Shown: positions 11,118 to 20,299, counted from the first letter of the stretch. The stretch is 64,000 nt of DNA from Symbiodinium natans (GCA_905221605.1 CAJNDS010002137.1:206231-270230), one strand, 5' to 3'. The notes: generated by a model not told the origin, from the sequence alone. Made by a program: numbers and translations.

Positions 11118-11404
11118 TACGGGGGGACAACCAAGGAAGGAAATCAACTCCCCTAATCGCCCTGAACTTATATTTCCCAGATCGAACCAAGAAACAACCA
11201 AGAACACGGATAAGAGCAACCCAGGGGGGAAGGAAAGGGGGAAGGAACCCACACCCTTACCAAACCCTAAGAACCCAGGCACTACTTTTTGAACTTGTGG
11301 CTTTCTGTTCAAGCCCATCTTGAGCCAAACATGATTTCCGGGTTCATTAACCCTTCCAACTCTCAACACTAACTCTTTTCTACAATACCAATTGCAGCTC
11401 CGCA
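11118..11404 (-). repeat. 3' long terminal repeat
   Basis: Read on the minus strand it starts TGCGGAGCTG and ends CCCCCCGTA, so the termini are TG...TA with an imperfect inverted repeat (TGCGG/CCGTA). It is the same length as the 5' LTR, with about 8 substitutions. It contains a relative of the spliced-leader-like motif at 11319-11341. Confidence 0.9.
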
Positions 11405-11412
11405 CTCCCCCT
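11405..11412 (-). promoter_or_regulatory. Polypurine tract (plus-strand primer site)
   Basis: On the minus strand the purine run AGGGGGAG lies directly against the 5' end of the 3' LTR, the standard position for the RNase H-resistant primer of second-strand synthesis. Confidence 0.8.
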
Positions 11413-11775
11413 GTCCTAGGATTTCCTAGGACACATTGGAGATGCAGATCTTTTGGCCAAAAACTGCCATTACGGCAGCAGCCAGCTGCTTGAAATGCAA
11501 ATTGTGGTTTAACGTCTTCCAGGACGGAATTATAGCACATTGGCTAACCTACTACCCATAGAGAATCTTTTTTCACCTTGATCCTCTCATCACTGAAGAC
11601 TCCTTGGCCTTCTTCACCACAAACCGTGGTCTTCGCTACGCGAAAAGCTACTGACTCCTACTATCAGGGATTTCCATACCCTTAATAGTAACCACCACCT
11701 TTGTCAGCACATTGGCTGTTCCAGCGCACCGGTCTCCAGAAAGAGAAAAACCATCCCTTCATCCATACCATCCAA

Positions 11776-12009
11776 TCACTTCTTTTTCCGATTGTTGGCA
11801 ATCTTGAGGTGAAGTTGCAGCAGAATATACTCCAGGTCCGAAATCGTAAGAATAGGATCCTGTATGCCCCTTTGAATTGAGGATACCAATCCTTCTCTCT
11901 TCGCATCCTCAATCGCCTGGCAAGATTGATCCAGCTCTTCATTCGCATTGGCAGACCCTGGTGCCTCCGCATCGGATGGACGATCCTTTTCCTCAGGATC
12001 TTGCACCAT
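11776..12009 (-). CDS. Retrotransposon ORF3 (77 aa)
   Basis: Its ATG overlaps the ORF2 stop as TAATG, an arrangement used for termination-reinitiation. The product is acidic and ends in a lysine-rich tail after a Leu/Ile-rich helix (DLEYILLQLHLKIANN). No family is recognised. It could be a genuine third product or simply 3' leader sequence. A longer frame in the ORF2 register (11682-11972) also exists but looks less protein-like. Confidence 0.45.
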   Translation of the reverse strand: MVQDPEEKDRPSDAEAPGSANANEELDQSCQAIEDAKREGLVSSIQRGIQDPILTISDLEYILLQLHLKIANNRKKK

Positions 12010-13382
12010 TACCACCTCTTCTTTTTGGGACTCTGACTTTTCTCCTTCTTCTTTGTCTTTCCACCGACATTTGACTTTGTGCGCGCTTTTGAGGCTTTTT
12101 CCACTGCAGAAACCACCACATTGGATGATGATCCACCCTTCTCAATGACCGCCGGCATCTTCTTCGGCTTTGGAACCATGAGCGTATAAGGATCTTCGAT
12201 AGCTGCAGCTTTCCTCTTCTTTTTTACCTTTTTCTTCTCCTCCTCAACGGCAACCTCCGTCTCCGAAGTCTCAACCACTTCTTTTTCGGCAGGAATATCT
12301 TTGCTGGACTCCCCTTCTAGGGACCTCTTTTTCCCTTTTTTGGGATCCTTTTCTTCTCCCAAATTGGCTCGCTCATACCATATCCTCAGGTCATTGACCC
12401 ATTCTTCCACCTCCGCGAGCGAAACATCGTACGACTTCACTACTTCGAGAAGTTCCAGCACTGACAACATTTCAGTGGTCCACGAAACCCATACTTGATC
12501 CATGTAGTCAGCATCTCCAGTGATCTTCAGGAGTTTGAACAATGGGTCCGCCTCTGCTCGAGCCAAATCTGACTTGCCATTGGACAGAAATGAAATCGCC
12601 TCCATCAACAGTTCCGTCATCTTGGTCTCTTCGTCATAAACCATAAAATCCTCCTCATCATCACCGAACTGTTCAGGAGAGATCTCCTTTTTTCCACCAT
12701 TTGCACCAGACTTTCTCCTTGGACCATCCCTTGGGGGCGTCCTTGGAGACCTTGGCCTCTGTTTTTCCAACGGAACCTCATGTCCAAAGACACACCTGTC
12801 ACCAAACCGACACTTCCCAGACCGAGCAAACTGGACGCACCTCACACCAGTTGCATCATGCGAGAACTCACAATCCTTTCCAGCGAAACATTCTCTCCCT
12901 GCCACATAGTACTTGCACCAATATGAATGTAGCACCACATCATCTTCGGAATGGATGAATTTGCAGTCGTCACCAAATTTGCAGCGATCTTTCCCTTTGC
13001 CAAACCAATAGCAGAAACCCTTCTTCCTCTTCTCCAAGCGCTCTGCCTCATACCGGTCCATAGGGCGACTGTGCTCTACATGAACATTGCCATGTACCTG
13101 GGGACTGCTCCCTTCACCCGACGTGCTATCAGTATTTGGTGCTTGGAGTACAGCTGGAAAACCTGGCCTTGGTCCTACCACCTTCATGATCGGTTTTCCG
13201 CCAACTCCTGAGCCATGCTGAGACGATCCAAAAACATTGAACATCTTCATGAAGGCCTTCCTAGCGCCAATCTTCTGCACCCTTTTGATTGGACGTTTCA
13301 TTGCTCCAACCTTGCATCCAGATGCATTCAAACGACGCAACCTTCTAAACCCAACTCTATGTCCCTTCTTCCAAAGAGCCAT
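12009..13382 (-). CDS. Retrotransposon ORF2: triple CCCH zinc-finger protein
   Basis: This is a 457-codon frame. Around residues 120-205 it has three CCCH fingers of the C-x7/8-C-x5-C-x3-H type (for example CYWFGKGKDRCKFGDDCKFIH), followed by an acidic helical region and a Lys-rich C-terminus (KKKEKSQSPKKKRW). CCCH fingers normally bind RNA. The frame starts inside the last codons of ORF1 in the -1 register, so it may be made as a frameshift extension of ORF1 or from its own ATG at 13382. It has no enzymatic retroelement domains. Confidence 0.85.
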   Translation of the reverse strand: MALWKKGHRVGFRRLRRLNASGCKVGAMKRPIKRVQKIGARKAFMKMFNVFGSSQHGSGVGGKPIMKVVGPRPGFPAVLQAPNTDSTSGEGSSPQVHGNVHVEHSRPMDRYEAERLEKRKKGFCYWFGKGKDRCKFGDDCKFIHSEDDVVLHSYWCKYYVAGRECFAGKDCEFSHDATGVRCVQFARSGKCRFGDRCVFGHEVPLEKQRPRSPRTPPRDGPRRKSGANGGKKEISPEQFGDDEEDFMVYDEETKMTELLMEAISFLSNGKSDLARAEADPLFKLLKITGDADYMDQVWVSWTTEMLSVLELLEVVKSYDVSLAEVEEWVNDLRIWYERANLGEEKDPKKGKKRSLEGESSKDIPAEKEVVETSETEVAVEEEKKKVKKKRKAAAIEDPYTLMVPKPKKMPAVIEKGGSSSNVVVSAVEKASKARTKSNVGGKTKKKEKSQSPKKKRW

Positions 13383-16300
13383 AAGAATTTTAGAGGCAGT
13401 ACATTCTCCACCTCTACCTTTTCCAATGATCCCTCACTTCCCGGAACAAACCCATCCATCTCTGAAGACCTTTCCATCTTTTTTGACACCACTTCGTCGA
13501 GGTAGTCTTCTGAAATCCAGGGAAAGTTCCCCTTAGAGGAAGGATTGTCATCATTGTTTGGTCCTTCACCAGGATATCCTTTGGTGCTGTCAAAGATCTT
13601 ACCAGTAGTGCGGTCCTGCATAGAGAAATTCGAAGCCACGCGGGAGTACACTGACCACAAGAAAATCCTTGTGTCCGCCAGTCTGGATGACCCACTGGAT
13701 TTCTCCTCTTCCGGAGAAACTTCTGGCGCTTTGCCCTTCCCTCCAGTGTCACCGCTTGTCTCACCTCCAGCATCTTCAATGGGAATAAGGGATTCATTGT
13801 TCCCTTGATCAAGCACCGCATCCTCTAGTCCAAGAACTTCCAGCATCGCTGTCGAAGGATCCACCTCCTCATCCGCATCGTCGTCCATCCTTCTCCAGAG
13901 AGCCTCCAATTGGTCCGCACAAGTCGCCGCTTGAAGAAACTCCATCAACCGAGCCCTCCCGCGCTGCCAGAGAAATTCTGAAACCATCACCGACCCTTGT
14001 GCTCCCAGATTCAGGAATGGGTGAACCATTTTGGCTACCCTCGCCATAAGTTCAATATGAACTTCCATGCCTGGACTGCGGCTCCAATCATAGGCAATTG
14101 CCTCCATAGCAGTACCAAACTTGTCCGTATTCTTGAATTCCCCTTCCAGACCAGGAGACAACAAGGCACCCATCACCGAAAGAGGGTAATTCCCCACCGC
14201 CGGCAAGCACGGGTTGTCATGGAACGAATGATGCAGGTCAGTATAATATCCTTGATCTCTCCTTTGAAAAAGGAGTGTTCCAGTCCCTAGCTGGGCATTC
14301 ATTTCATCCACTTGAACCATTTCAGCACATATCCTCTGTGCCAGGTGCGCCATTGCTGGCCAGACGGTACGATCGGTCAGACCGCGACGCATAACCCAAT
14401 CAGTTGTTGGCGACTGGATCAGCGTTCCTGGATCATACACCATAACCATTGCACCGTCTCCCATTGACTGATCAGCATCGTCCTCCAGTGCCAGGTTCTC
14501 ATCCTGTTCGCTTGCACCCTCGGATGACATGCTAATAACCAAATTTCGATCCATCTTATTGGACCCTTTTTGGCAATCTCTTTGCCCCATTGGCAACTTG
14601 CCAACTGCAACCTTCCAATAAATTCGAGTCAGAAGGCCTTTCACCAGCAATTGCTGAAGGTCACTCCTCACCGGACCACCATCCAACATCTTCGCATCAT
14701 TACCACGGAGATCATTGCTCCCGCCTTCTCCTTCTTTTTGGTCGGTCTCCTCGCCAGAAATCTGTACTGCTCCTTCCGGCGCCGTCTCCTGTCCAGCCAC
14801 TTCATGCCCAGGAAGAACTTGAGCGCTTTCAGAGACATTCACCTGTCCAGCAGCACCTTGCCCAGGTAAAACCTCATCCGTGGAGCCCACCGCCAGCGAA
14901 CCAACCATAACTGAACCATCCCTTGTTCTTTTTTGAGACCGTTCAGCTCGACGAGAAGGTTGTGGTAGCGAAAAAACTTGTGAAGTCACTTCTTGGCGGG
15001 TCTCCCCCCGCGACGCTTTGTCGCGCCCTTCGCCAAGGTGAACCGATTTTTTCGGCCCATCATTGGAGCCTGAAGAACCACTTTGTGGAACATTGCCACG
15101 ACTCGCAGTTCTCCACGAATCCCTTTCTTGCAAAAAGAGTTCCTTCAGGCGTTGTACCGCATTGGTCTCCTCCTCGCTTGAATCGCTTGAGGAAGCGGCA
15201 TACGAGACCAAAGCCTCCGCCTGGTCATCATCATCCACCACATCTGCCCACGCTCTGCTGAATGGATACGACAAACCACCACGAGGTTTCACCGGCTCCA
15301 GTGGCTTCGGTTTTTCCACCACTTCCGCCAGTTGCACTCGTCGTTGTGACCGAGATCGTGGCACCTGTCGCACCTGTTTTTTGTCCAGCAAGGGCCTTCC
15401 CCTTCTTACAGGGTTTGATCTTGACCGATACTTTTTCGTTGGTGGATTCACCGGCGGCATTCCAACTCCCACCAACCGCAGCTTCTGTACGCACAACGGA
15501 GACCTCTGCGCAAGCGTCCAACCATCACGGTACCTGACCTTATCAAAAAGCTCCCGATAGGAACCTCTCGGCATAGTTTTTGCACCGGAGTCTTCAGCTT
15601 CACGCACCTGAGTGAGGGTTCGCACCGCCGCTCTTCCAGTCCCTTTGTTCCCAGAAGATTGTTGTACCCGTACAGATGCATCAGAAGGAACTGCCTTTTC
15701 CGGTCCTCCCGGTCGATATCGGACCTCACCCACCAATTGCAGAATTTTGCATGCGGTCACTTTGTTGATCCCTTTGTCAACCAAATCTTCCACAAAGATG
15801 AACTCTTGCAAGTCCGACACATTGGTCACACCAAGCGTAATCATCACCTCACTTACATGAGGGGTATACACCCACAGGTGTGCGTTGCGAGCCATCCAAT
15901 TTTCAATCGGCTCCTCCGGATTGTGAAGCTGAGTACTAGTGGATGCAGCCACCGAATTCTTTTGCTCATCAGCTTCTACTTCATCCAGAATACCTTTTTC
16001 ACCATCTTTTTGTGACACATTGGTCATTTGCAGTGCTTTTGGTGCCGAGGATGAGGAAGATTCAGCTCCCCCACTTGCAGGTGGCTGAAAAGTGCTTCTG
16101 TCCGAGATCTCCCATCCTCTCTCCTTTTCAAACCGGACCTGATTGGCCACGTGTACCAGGTGTTTCAGGAGTGTTGACCGCTCCTCGGACATCTCGTCGT
16201 GTGAGTACTTGCAGAAATTTAACCCTTTCCGGCAACGTCCTCGGAGGTAATAATCGAAACAGCAATTGTGGAACCCTGCGTCCCTTAGCGCCTTCCTGGA

Positions 16301-19300
16301 AGCATTGTCCCAAGATTTGCCGGGCTCCCAAGTCCCTTCCAATGCTACATCATCGTTGTGAAGGTACCTGCATGCAGTCCCATATTTACAAGCACCTTGA
16401 TTGTAATACAAGCACAGCCGACCTTTTGGCTCACCTGACGTAGGCTCACCCTTTGATGCACCTTTGCCAAAATTGTACTTGGCCCGGAAGGCTAAATCCT
16501 CCCGCTCCTGCTGTGCCTCATCCACTGTACCTTCCTCTGTGGGAGGGTCACCGATGTTCCCGTCCTCATCATCAGCTTCTTGGCTATTCTTTGGATCAGT
16601 TGACCCCCCTTCTGGCCAACCTTCACCGTACCGACGATGCTCATAGGGACACCCATCGCCATTGCGACACCTTCCCTTATTGAAGAACCTGCACAGCTTG
16701 CTGTAACCAGGTGACAACACCGTCTTTGGTGTCATGTAAGCCTTTTTGTACTGGTCAGGATCCATGTAGGCTTCCATTGGCTTGTTCTCCCTTTTGCTCA
16801 TGGATTGCACTGCACCATCAAGCTCCTGCAAAAATAGCTTGGTGTCCAACCAAAGCGCGTTCCAAAACTCCTCTTCCCCTTGATCCAGCACCACTGCCAC
16901 CGCATCACCCACAACTGGTCGAGAAAATCTCCTTTTCCTACGTGCCAGTTCGAAGAGCGCGTTGTGGTACTGTGTTCGGGAAAAGGTGGTTAACTCCCCC
17001 AAACCTGGGTTTTCTGTACCATCAGGCTCCCAACCATCATCTTGCAAGATGCCATACGCGCGCCGAGCTTCCGCATTGAGGAATGCCTGATCCGCAACAC
17101 ACTCCTGTAAATCTTCCATCGGCCGACCTAACAGCATCCCAGTAATTTTGCCAACATAGGCTTCCTCTTCATTTCCATTCTCCAGAAGAGCTTTGTAGAT
17201 CTTTTCTCCATAAAGTTGCCTTTCTTTTCGTTCTTCAGAAGACAACTCCTGTACCACAAGCTCTTCATCGGATTGCTCTTCCTCCTGTTTCCAGTCCCAT
17301 TGACCGTTGGAATCTTGGTACCATTGACCAGCATACCATGAATCCGTCCACCACGTACTCCAGCCGCTGGGTTTCCACTTCCGCAGCGTCGAAGAAGAGT
17401 CCTCCACGTCCTCTTCCAAAACCAGAAAGGTGTCCAAGATTATGGTACCATCATCTTCCACTCGTTTCACTGTTCCATTGACAGTATCACCAAACTTGAA
17501 CTGATATGCATTGTTCCCTTCTGCAGGAATCAATACATTCATATCCCCATGGTCCAAAAAGGCTCCATACCCATTGATGCAGCGCACTAGACCCATGATC
17601 TCATCTCCCTCTTGATAGCAATGTGGCCCAGGTGACTCCAAGGCTCCCGCTCGGGGCACTTTCTTTACACGCTCTTCAGAAACCATCTCTGTATCATCGG
17701 CTCCTGGCGCATCCTTTGTCTTCACCTTTGGGTCACACTGCTCGTCCTGCTCCACGAGTCCCACAAGCTCATCTTTTTTGTGCTCCTGGATTTCAGGACC
17801 TCCCTTTTTCTCCGCCAACGGCTTTGCCTCATCTGCTGTAGTTCGCTCGGTGTCGACTTCCGGTGAACTTCCAGACGGCAACGCTTCTCCCTTCATGGGA
17901 GTGGACCCATCATTGGAGTCCTTTGTCTCACCTTCTGCAGCAGGCAAATCTTCTTCCACTGCAGGGCAATTGAGTCGATCATCCACGGCAGGCACGCTTT
18001 CTTCCACCGCAGGCTCCTTTGGTTCCATGGCCTCCAAAGGAGAATTTCCACCATCATTGACCACAGCTGCCTCATTGGCTCCGGTGTAGCCCTTGTCATT
18101 TCGTTCCTCGCTGCTAACTTCAGGTTGCACCAGTGCGTCCACCTGTGAACCTCCATCATCAGCTGCTGCGGAGACCTGCGCCCCATTGTTGCAGTCGCCC
18201 GTGGAACGTACCACCACATGCACCTCAACCCGTGCTTCCTTCGCACTCCAGGTAATATCTGGCGCATCAACCCGCGCATCATTGGCGCTCCAGGCCTCAT
18301 TTTTCAGATCATCCGTGTCTCCAGCTATTCCAGAAGCTTCTTTTTCCCCTTGAATGGCAGAATTCTTGGCACCAAACGAAGAGACCTCCTCAGTCGTAAC
18401 ACACAACTTTTTCTCTCCATCCTCCGAATCTCCAGGACCACCTTCCTGAACAACAGGTACCACATCCACCACTCGCTCTTCTGCAGCCGACACAGTTCCG
18501 ATCACCTCATTGGGCATTTTCTCTTCTGGATCCACCAATTCCATCGCTGCCCCACCCTCAGAAAGCGCTTCTGTTTCTTCCCGATCCAGGTGTTGAGCTC
18601 CAGCGATGTTGGCTTGGTTCCCAGGAATCCCTTCCTCATCAGGAGAACCCGAGGTCGGGGCGTCACCATCAGCCCTAGGACCGCTATCCCTGATAGTAGA
18701 GGAAAAATCTTTTTCACCTAAACTATTTACACTACCCTGGAATGCCCTCGTAGACTCAGTCTTCGGAGTAGAGGATGAAGAATCCAGTGCCGCCTCCATT
18801 TCCAGCTCATTGCCCAAAGGAGACCCAACCACCTCGTCACTCTTCACCTTTTCACCTACCACCGGCAATGTCCACTTGGTTTCGTGCGTATCCAGGCAGT
18901 AATAATATTGTCTCCCATCTTCATGGAGGTGCAATTCCCACATTGTGCCATCACACGCTTGGATCAGATGCTCGTCTTTCCGAAAACCGTCCCTTTCAGA
19001 AACCTGTCGCATCTCGTCCTCTTCTTCTGACAGCTGTCGCAACCGTTCAGCCTCCATCTGTAGGATCTCCTCCTCCCCCATGGCGTATTCAGCAGCAGGT
19101 GCAGCTTCAAAGCCGTCCGCACCCTTCTGTTTGTGACCGCTTCCACCACCTTGGGAACTCGAAGATGGACCCTTTTTGATCTTGTTCAACGGCCTCCTGG
19201 TCGCTTGTAGCACTTCTCCAATCAGATCGGTCTGAGACTCTTGGTCTACCATTCGACCCGAAGTCGAAGACGACGGCTGGTACCCGTGTTTGTGTAACAC

Positions 19301-19609
19301 TCGTAAAACAGTCACCTCCATTTCACGATCTATGCCACCAGTCGCATCCCAGTTCCTTTTTTCACCAGGCTTTGGCGGTACAGAAACAGCACGTCCTTCA
19401 GCTTCAGCATTGCTAACCATATCCCTATTGGGATTCATACCCGCATTGGGGCTTTCTGCAACTAAGGCCTCTTCCAGATGTACTTCAGCGTCGGGAATCA
19501 CCTCTTCCAACACCGATCTTTCACCCAGAGACTCAGCTGCACCATTTCCAGCTCCACCATCTTGTCCACCATCCGAGGCAAGTTGGAGCCATCGCTTCGG
19601 GGAAGGCAT
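13328..19609 (-). CDS. Retrotransposon ORF1: large WW/S1/CCCH RNA-binding polyprotein
   Basis: A 2093-codon frame starts at ATG 19609 (11 further open codons upstream lack ATG and follow a stop). Residue numbers here count from that upstream boundary: a WW domain near 232-254 (MWELHLHEDGRQYYY, later KWTLP), an S1-like beta-barrel near 674-734 (GLVRCINGYGAFLDHGD), and three CCCH fingers near 984-1010, 1074-1096 and 1126-1147. Long acidic, low-complexity linkers separate them. The C-terminal quarter is helical with no known motif. It occupies the gag position and probably packages element RNA; the domains look captured from host RNA-binding proteins. The ORF is intact. Confidence 0.9.
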   Translation of the reverse strand: MPSPKRWLQLASDGGQDGGAGNGAAESLGERSVLEEVIPDAEVHLEEALVAESPNAGMNPNRDMVSNAEAEGRAVSVPPKPGEKRNWDATGGIDREMEVTVLRVLHKHGYQPSSSTSGRMVDQESQTDLIGEVLQATRRPLNKIKKGPSSSSQGGGSGHKQKGADGFEAAPAAEYAMGEEEILQMEAERLRQLSEEEDEMRQVSERDGFRKDEHLIQACDGTMWELHLHEDGRQYYYCLDTHETKWTLPVVGEKVKSDEVVGSPLGNELEMEAALDSSSSTPKTESTRAFQGSVNSLGEKDFSSTIRDSGPRADGDAPTSGSPDEEGIPGNQANIAGAQHLDREETEALSEGGAAMELVDPEEKMPNEVIGTVSAAEERVVDVVPVVQEGGPGDSEDGEKKLCVTTEEVSSFGAKNSAIQGEKEASGIAGDTDDLKNEAWSANDARVDAPDITWSAKEARVEVHVVVRSTGDCNNGAQVSAAADDGGSQVDALVQPEVSSEERNDKGYTGANEAAVVNDGGNSPLEAMEPKEPAVEESVPAVDDRLNCPAVEEDLPAAEGETKDSNDGSTPMKGEALPSGSSPEVDTERTTADEAKPLAEKKGGPEIQEHKKDELVGLVEQDEQCDPKVKTKDAPGADDTEMVSEERVKKVPRAGALESPGPHCYQEGDEIMGLVRCINGYGAFLDHGDMNVLIPAEGNNAYQFKFGDTVNGTVKRVEDDGTIILDTFLVLEEDVEDSSSTLRKWKPSGWSTWWTDSWYAGQWYQDSNGQWDWKQEEEQSDEELVVQELSSEERKERQLYGEKIYKALLENGNEEEAYVGKITGMLLGRPMEDLQECVADQAFLNAEARRAYGILQDDGWEPDGTENPGLGELTTFSRTQYHNALFELARRKRRFSRPVVGDAVAVVLDQGEEEFWNALWLDTKLFLQELDGAVQSMSKRENKPMEAYMDPDQYKKAYMTPKTVLSPGYSKLCRFFNKGRCRNGDGCPYEHRRYGEGWPEGGSTDPKNSQEADDEDGNIGDPPTEEGTVDEAQQEREDLAFRAKYNFGKGASKGEPTSGEPKGRLCLYYNQGACKYGTACRYLHNDDVALEGTWEPGKSWDNASRKALRDAGFHNCCFDYYLRGRCRKGLNFCKYSHDEMSEERSTLLKHLVHVANQVRFEKERGWEISDRSTFQPPASGGAESSSSSAPKALQMTNVSQKDGEKGILDEVEADEQKNSVAASTSTQLHNPEEPIENWMARNAHLWVYTPHVSEVMITLGVTNVSDLQEFIFVEDLVDKGINKVTACKILQLVGEVRYRPGGPEKAVPSDASVRVQQSSGNKGTGRAAVRTLTQVREAEDSGAKTMPRGSYRELFDKVRYRDGWTLAQRSPLCVQKLRLVGVGMPPVNPPTKKYRSRSNPVRRGRPLLDKKQVRQVPRSRSQRRVQLAEVVEKPKPLEPVKPRGGLSYPFSRAWADVVDDDDQAEALVSYAASSSDSSEEETNAVQRLKELFLQERDSWRTASRGNVPQSGSSGSNDGPKKSVHLGEGRDKASRGETRQEVTSQVFSLPQPSRRAERSQKRTRDGSVMVGSLAVGSTDEVLPGQGAAGQVNVSESAQVLPGHEVAGQETAPEGAVQISGEETDQKEGEGGSNDLRGNDAKMLDGGPVRSDLQQLLVKGLLTRIYWKVAVGKLPMGQRDCQKGSNKMDRNLVISMSSEGASEQDENLALEDDADQSMGDGAMVMVYDPGTLIQSPTTDWVMRRGLTDRTVWPAMAHLAQRICAEMVQVDEMNAQLGTGTLLFQRRDQGYYTDLHHSFHDNPCLPAVGNYPLSVMGALLSPGLEGEFKNTDKFGTAMEAIAYDWSRSPGMEVHIELMARVAKMVHPFLNLGAQGSVMVSEFLWQRGRARLMEFLQAATCADQLEALWRRMDDDADEEVDPSTAMLEVLGLEDAVLDQGNNESLIPIEDAGGETSGDTGGKGKAPEVSPEEEKSSGSSRLADTRIFLWSVYSRVASNFSMQDRTTGKIFDSTKGYPGEGPNNDDNPSSKGNFPWISEDYLDEVVSKKMERSSEMDGFVPGSEGSLEKVEVENVLPLKFLWLFGRRDIELGLEGCVV
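13346..13352 (-). promoter_or_regulatory. Putative -1 ribosomal frameshift heptamer GGGTTTA
   Basis: In the ORF1 register the sequence is G GGT TTA, a canonical X XXY YYZ slippery heptamer, lying inside the 55-nt ORF1/ORF2 overlap. A -1 slip leads exactly into ORF2. The same heptamer serves the yeast L-A virus. No downstream pseudoknot was computed. Confidence 0.6.
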
Positions 19610-19664
19610 TGCTTCTTGATCCCAAAAACCTTGAAAGAACACTTAACCGCAGGGAACCTAATTT

Positions 19665-19676
19665 GGGCTCATAACC
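19665..19676 (-). promoter_or_regulatory. Primer binding site, half-tRNA initiator-Met type
   Basis: Directly after the 5' LTR the minus strand reads GGTTATGAGCCC. This is the exact complement of GGGCTCATAACC, the anticodon arm of yeast-type initiator tRNA-Met. Copia and relatives prime from this internal part of initiator tRNA rather than its 3' end, so the element replicates in Copia style. Confidence 0.8.
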
Positions 19677-19963
19677 TACGGGGGGACAACCAAGGAAGGA
19701 AATCAACTCCCCTAATCGCCCTGAACTTATATTTCCCAGATCGAACCAAGAAACAACCAAGAACACGGATAAGAGCAACCCAGGGGGGAAGGAAAGGGGG
19801 AAGGAATCCACACCCTTACCAAACCCTAAGAACCCAGGCACTTCTTTTTGAACTTGTGGCTTTCTGTTCAAGCCCATCTTGAGCCAAATACGATTACCGG
19901 GTTCATTAACCCTTCCAACTTCCAACACTAACTCCTTTCTACAATACCAATTGCAGCTCCGCA
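19677..19963 (-). repeat. 5' long terminal repeat
   Basis: This is the 287-bp twin of 11118-11404. It should contain promoter and R/U5 signals. At 19878-19900 (minus) it carries TTTGGCTCAAG followed directly by ATG, matching the 3' end of the dinoflagellate spliced leader. An upstream ORF from that ATG runs through the primer site and overlaps the ORF1 start. Confidence 0.9.
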
Positions 19964-19968
19964 CCCTA
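19964..19968. repeat. Target site duplication CCCTA (right)
   Basis: This is the partner of 11113-11117. The sequence continues as CCCTAAACCC, showing insertion within a telomere-like array. Confidence 0.7.
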
Positions 19969-20184
19969 AACCCTAAACCCTCGCAGGGGATCTGGGACCT
20001 TCCGAAGCTGTATCCTGAATAAACCCTAAACCCTAAGCCCTAATTAAACCTGAAGCCCCCTAAAACCCTAAACCCCCAATCCCTAGCCCTAAACCCGAGC
20101 CCTACACCCCGAACCCTGAGCCCTAAACCCTAAACCCTAAACCCTAAACGCTAAACGCTAAACCCTAAACCCTAAACCCTAAAC

Positions 20185-20278
20185 CCCCTTCTTCCGACAC
20201 CTCCCTGAAAGTCAAGCCGAGACTCCGCGGCGGCTTCCGGATCCTCGGGGTTCTTGTCCTTGGGAGCCCAGGAACCAT
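20185..20278 (-). CDS. Exon upstream of the retrotransposon insertion
   Basis: A CATAAG acceptor precedes SWAPKDKNPEDPEAAAES and a Gln/Gly tail, ending at GTTTAGGG (phase 1 to 2). It is acidic and Pro/Ala rich. A second frame is open but less protein-like. It probably belongs with 10845-10931 downstream and 22050-22149 upstream. Confidence 0.5.
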
Positions 20279-20299
20279 CTTATGAAACCCTAAACCCTA

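Larger units (their letters stand above)
11113..19968 (-). mobile_element. Non-autonomous LTR retrotransposon, complete
   Basis: Two 287-bp direct repeats (11118-11404 and 19677-19963) differ at about 8 positions by eye and are flanked by the 5-bp duplication CCCTA. On the minus strand the 5' LTR is followed at once by a half-tRNA primer site, and the 3' LTR is preceded by a polypurine tract. The interior encodes ORF1, ORF2 and a small ORF3 with RNA-binding domains. No protease, reverse transcriptase, RNase H or integrase motifs were seen, so it must be mobilised in trans. The Copia-type primer site suggests a Copia-like helper. About 97% LTR identity implies a fairly recent insertion into telomere-like repeat. 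Confidence 0.9.

Noticed and set aside
11682-11972. A 96-codon retrotransposon frame overlapping ORF3
   Set aside because: Trp/Arg/Phe-rich and not protein-like. The ORF3 register with the TAATG overlap is the better choice.
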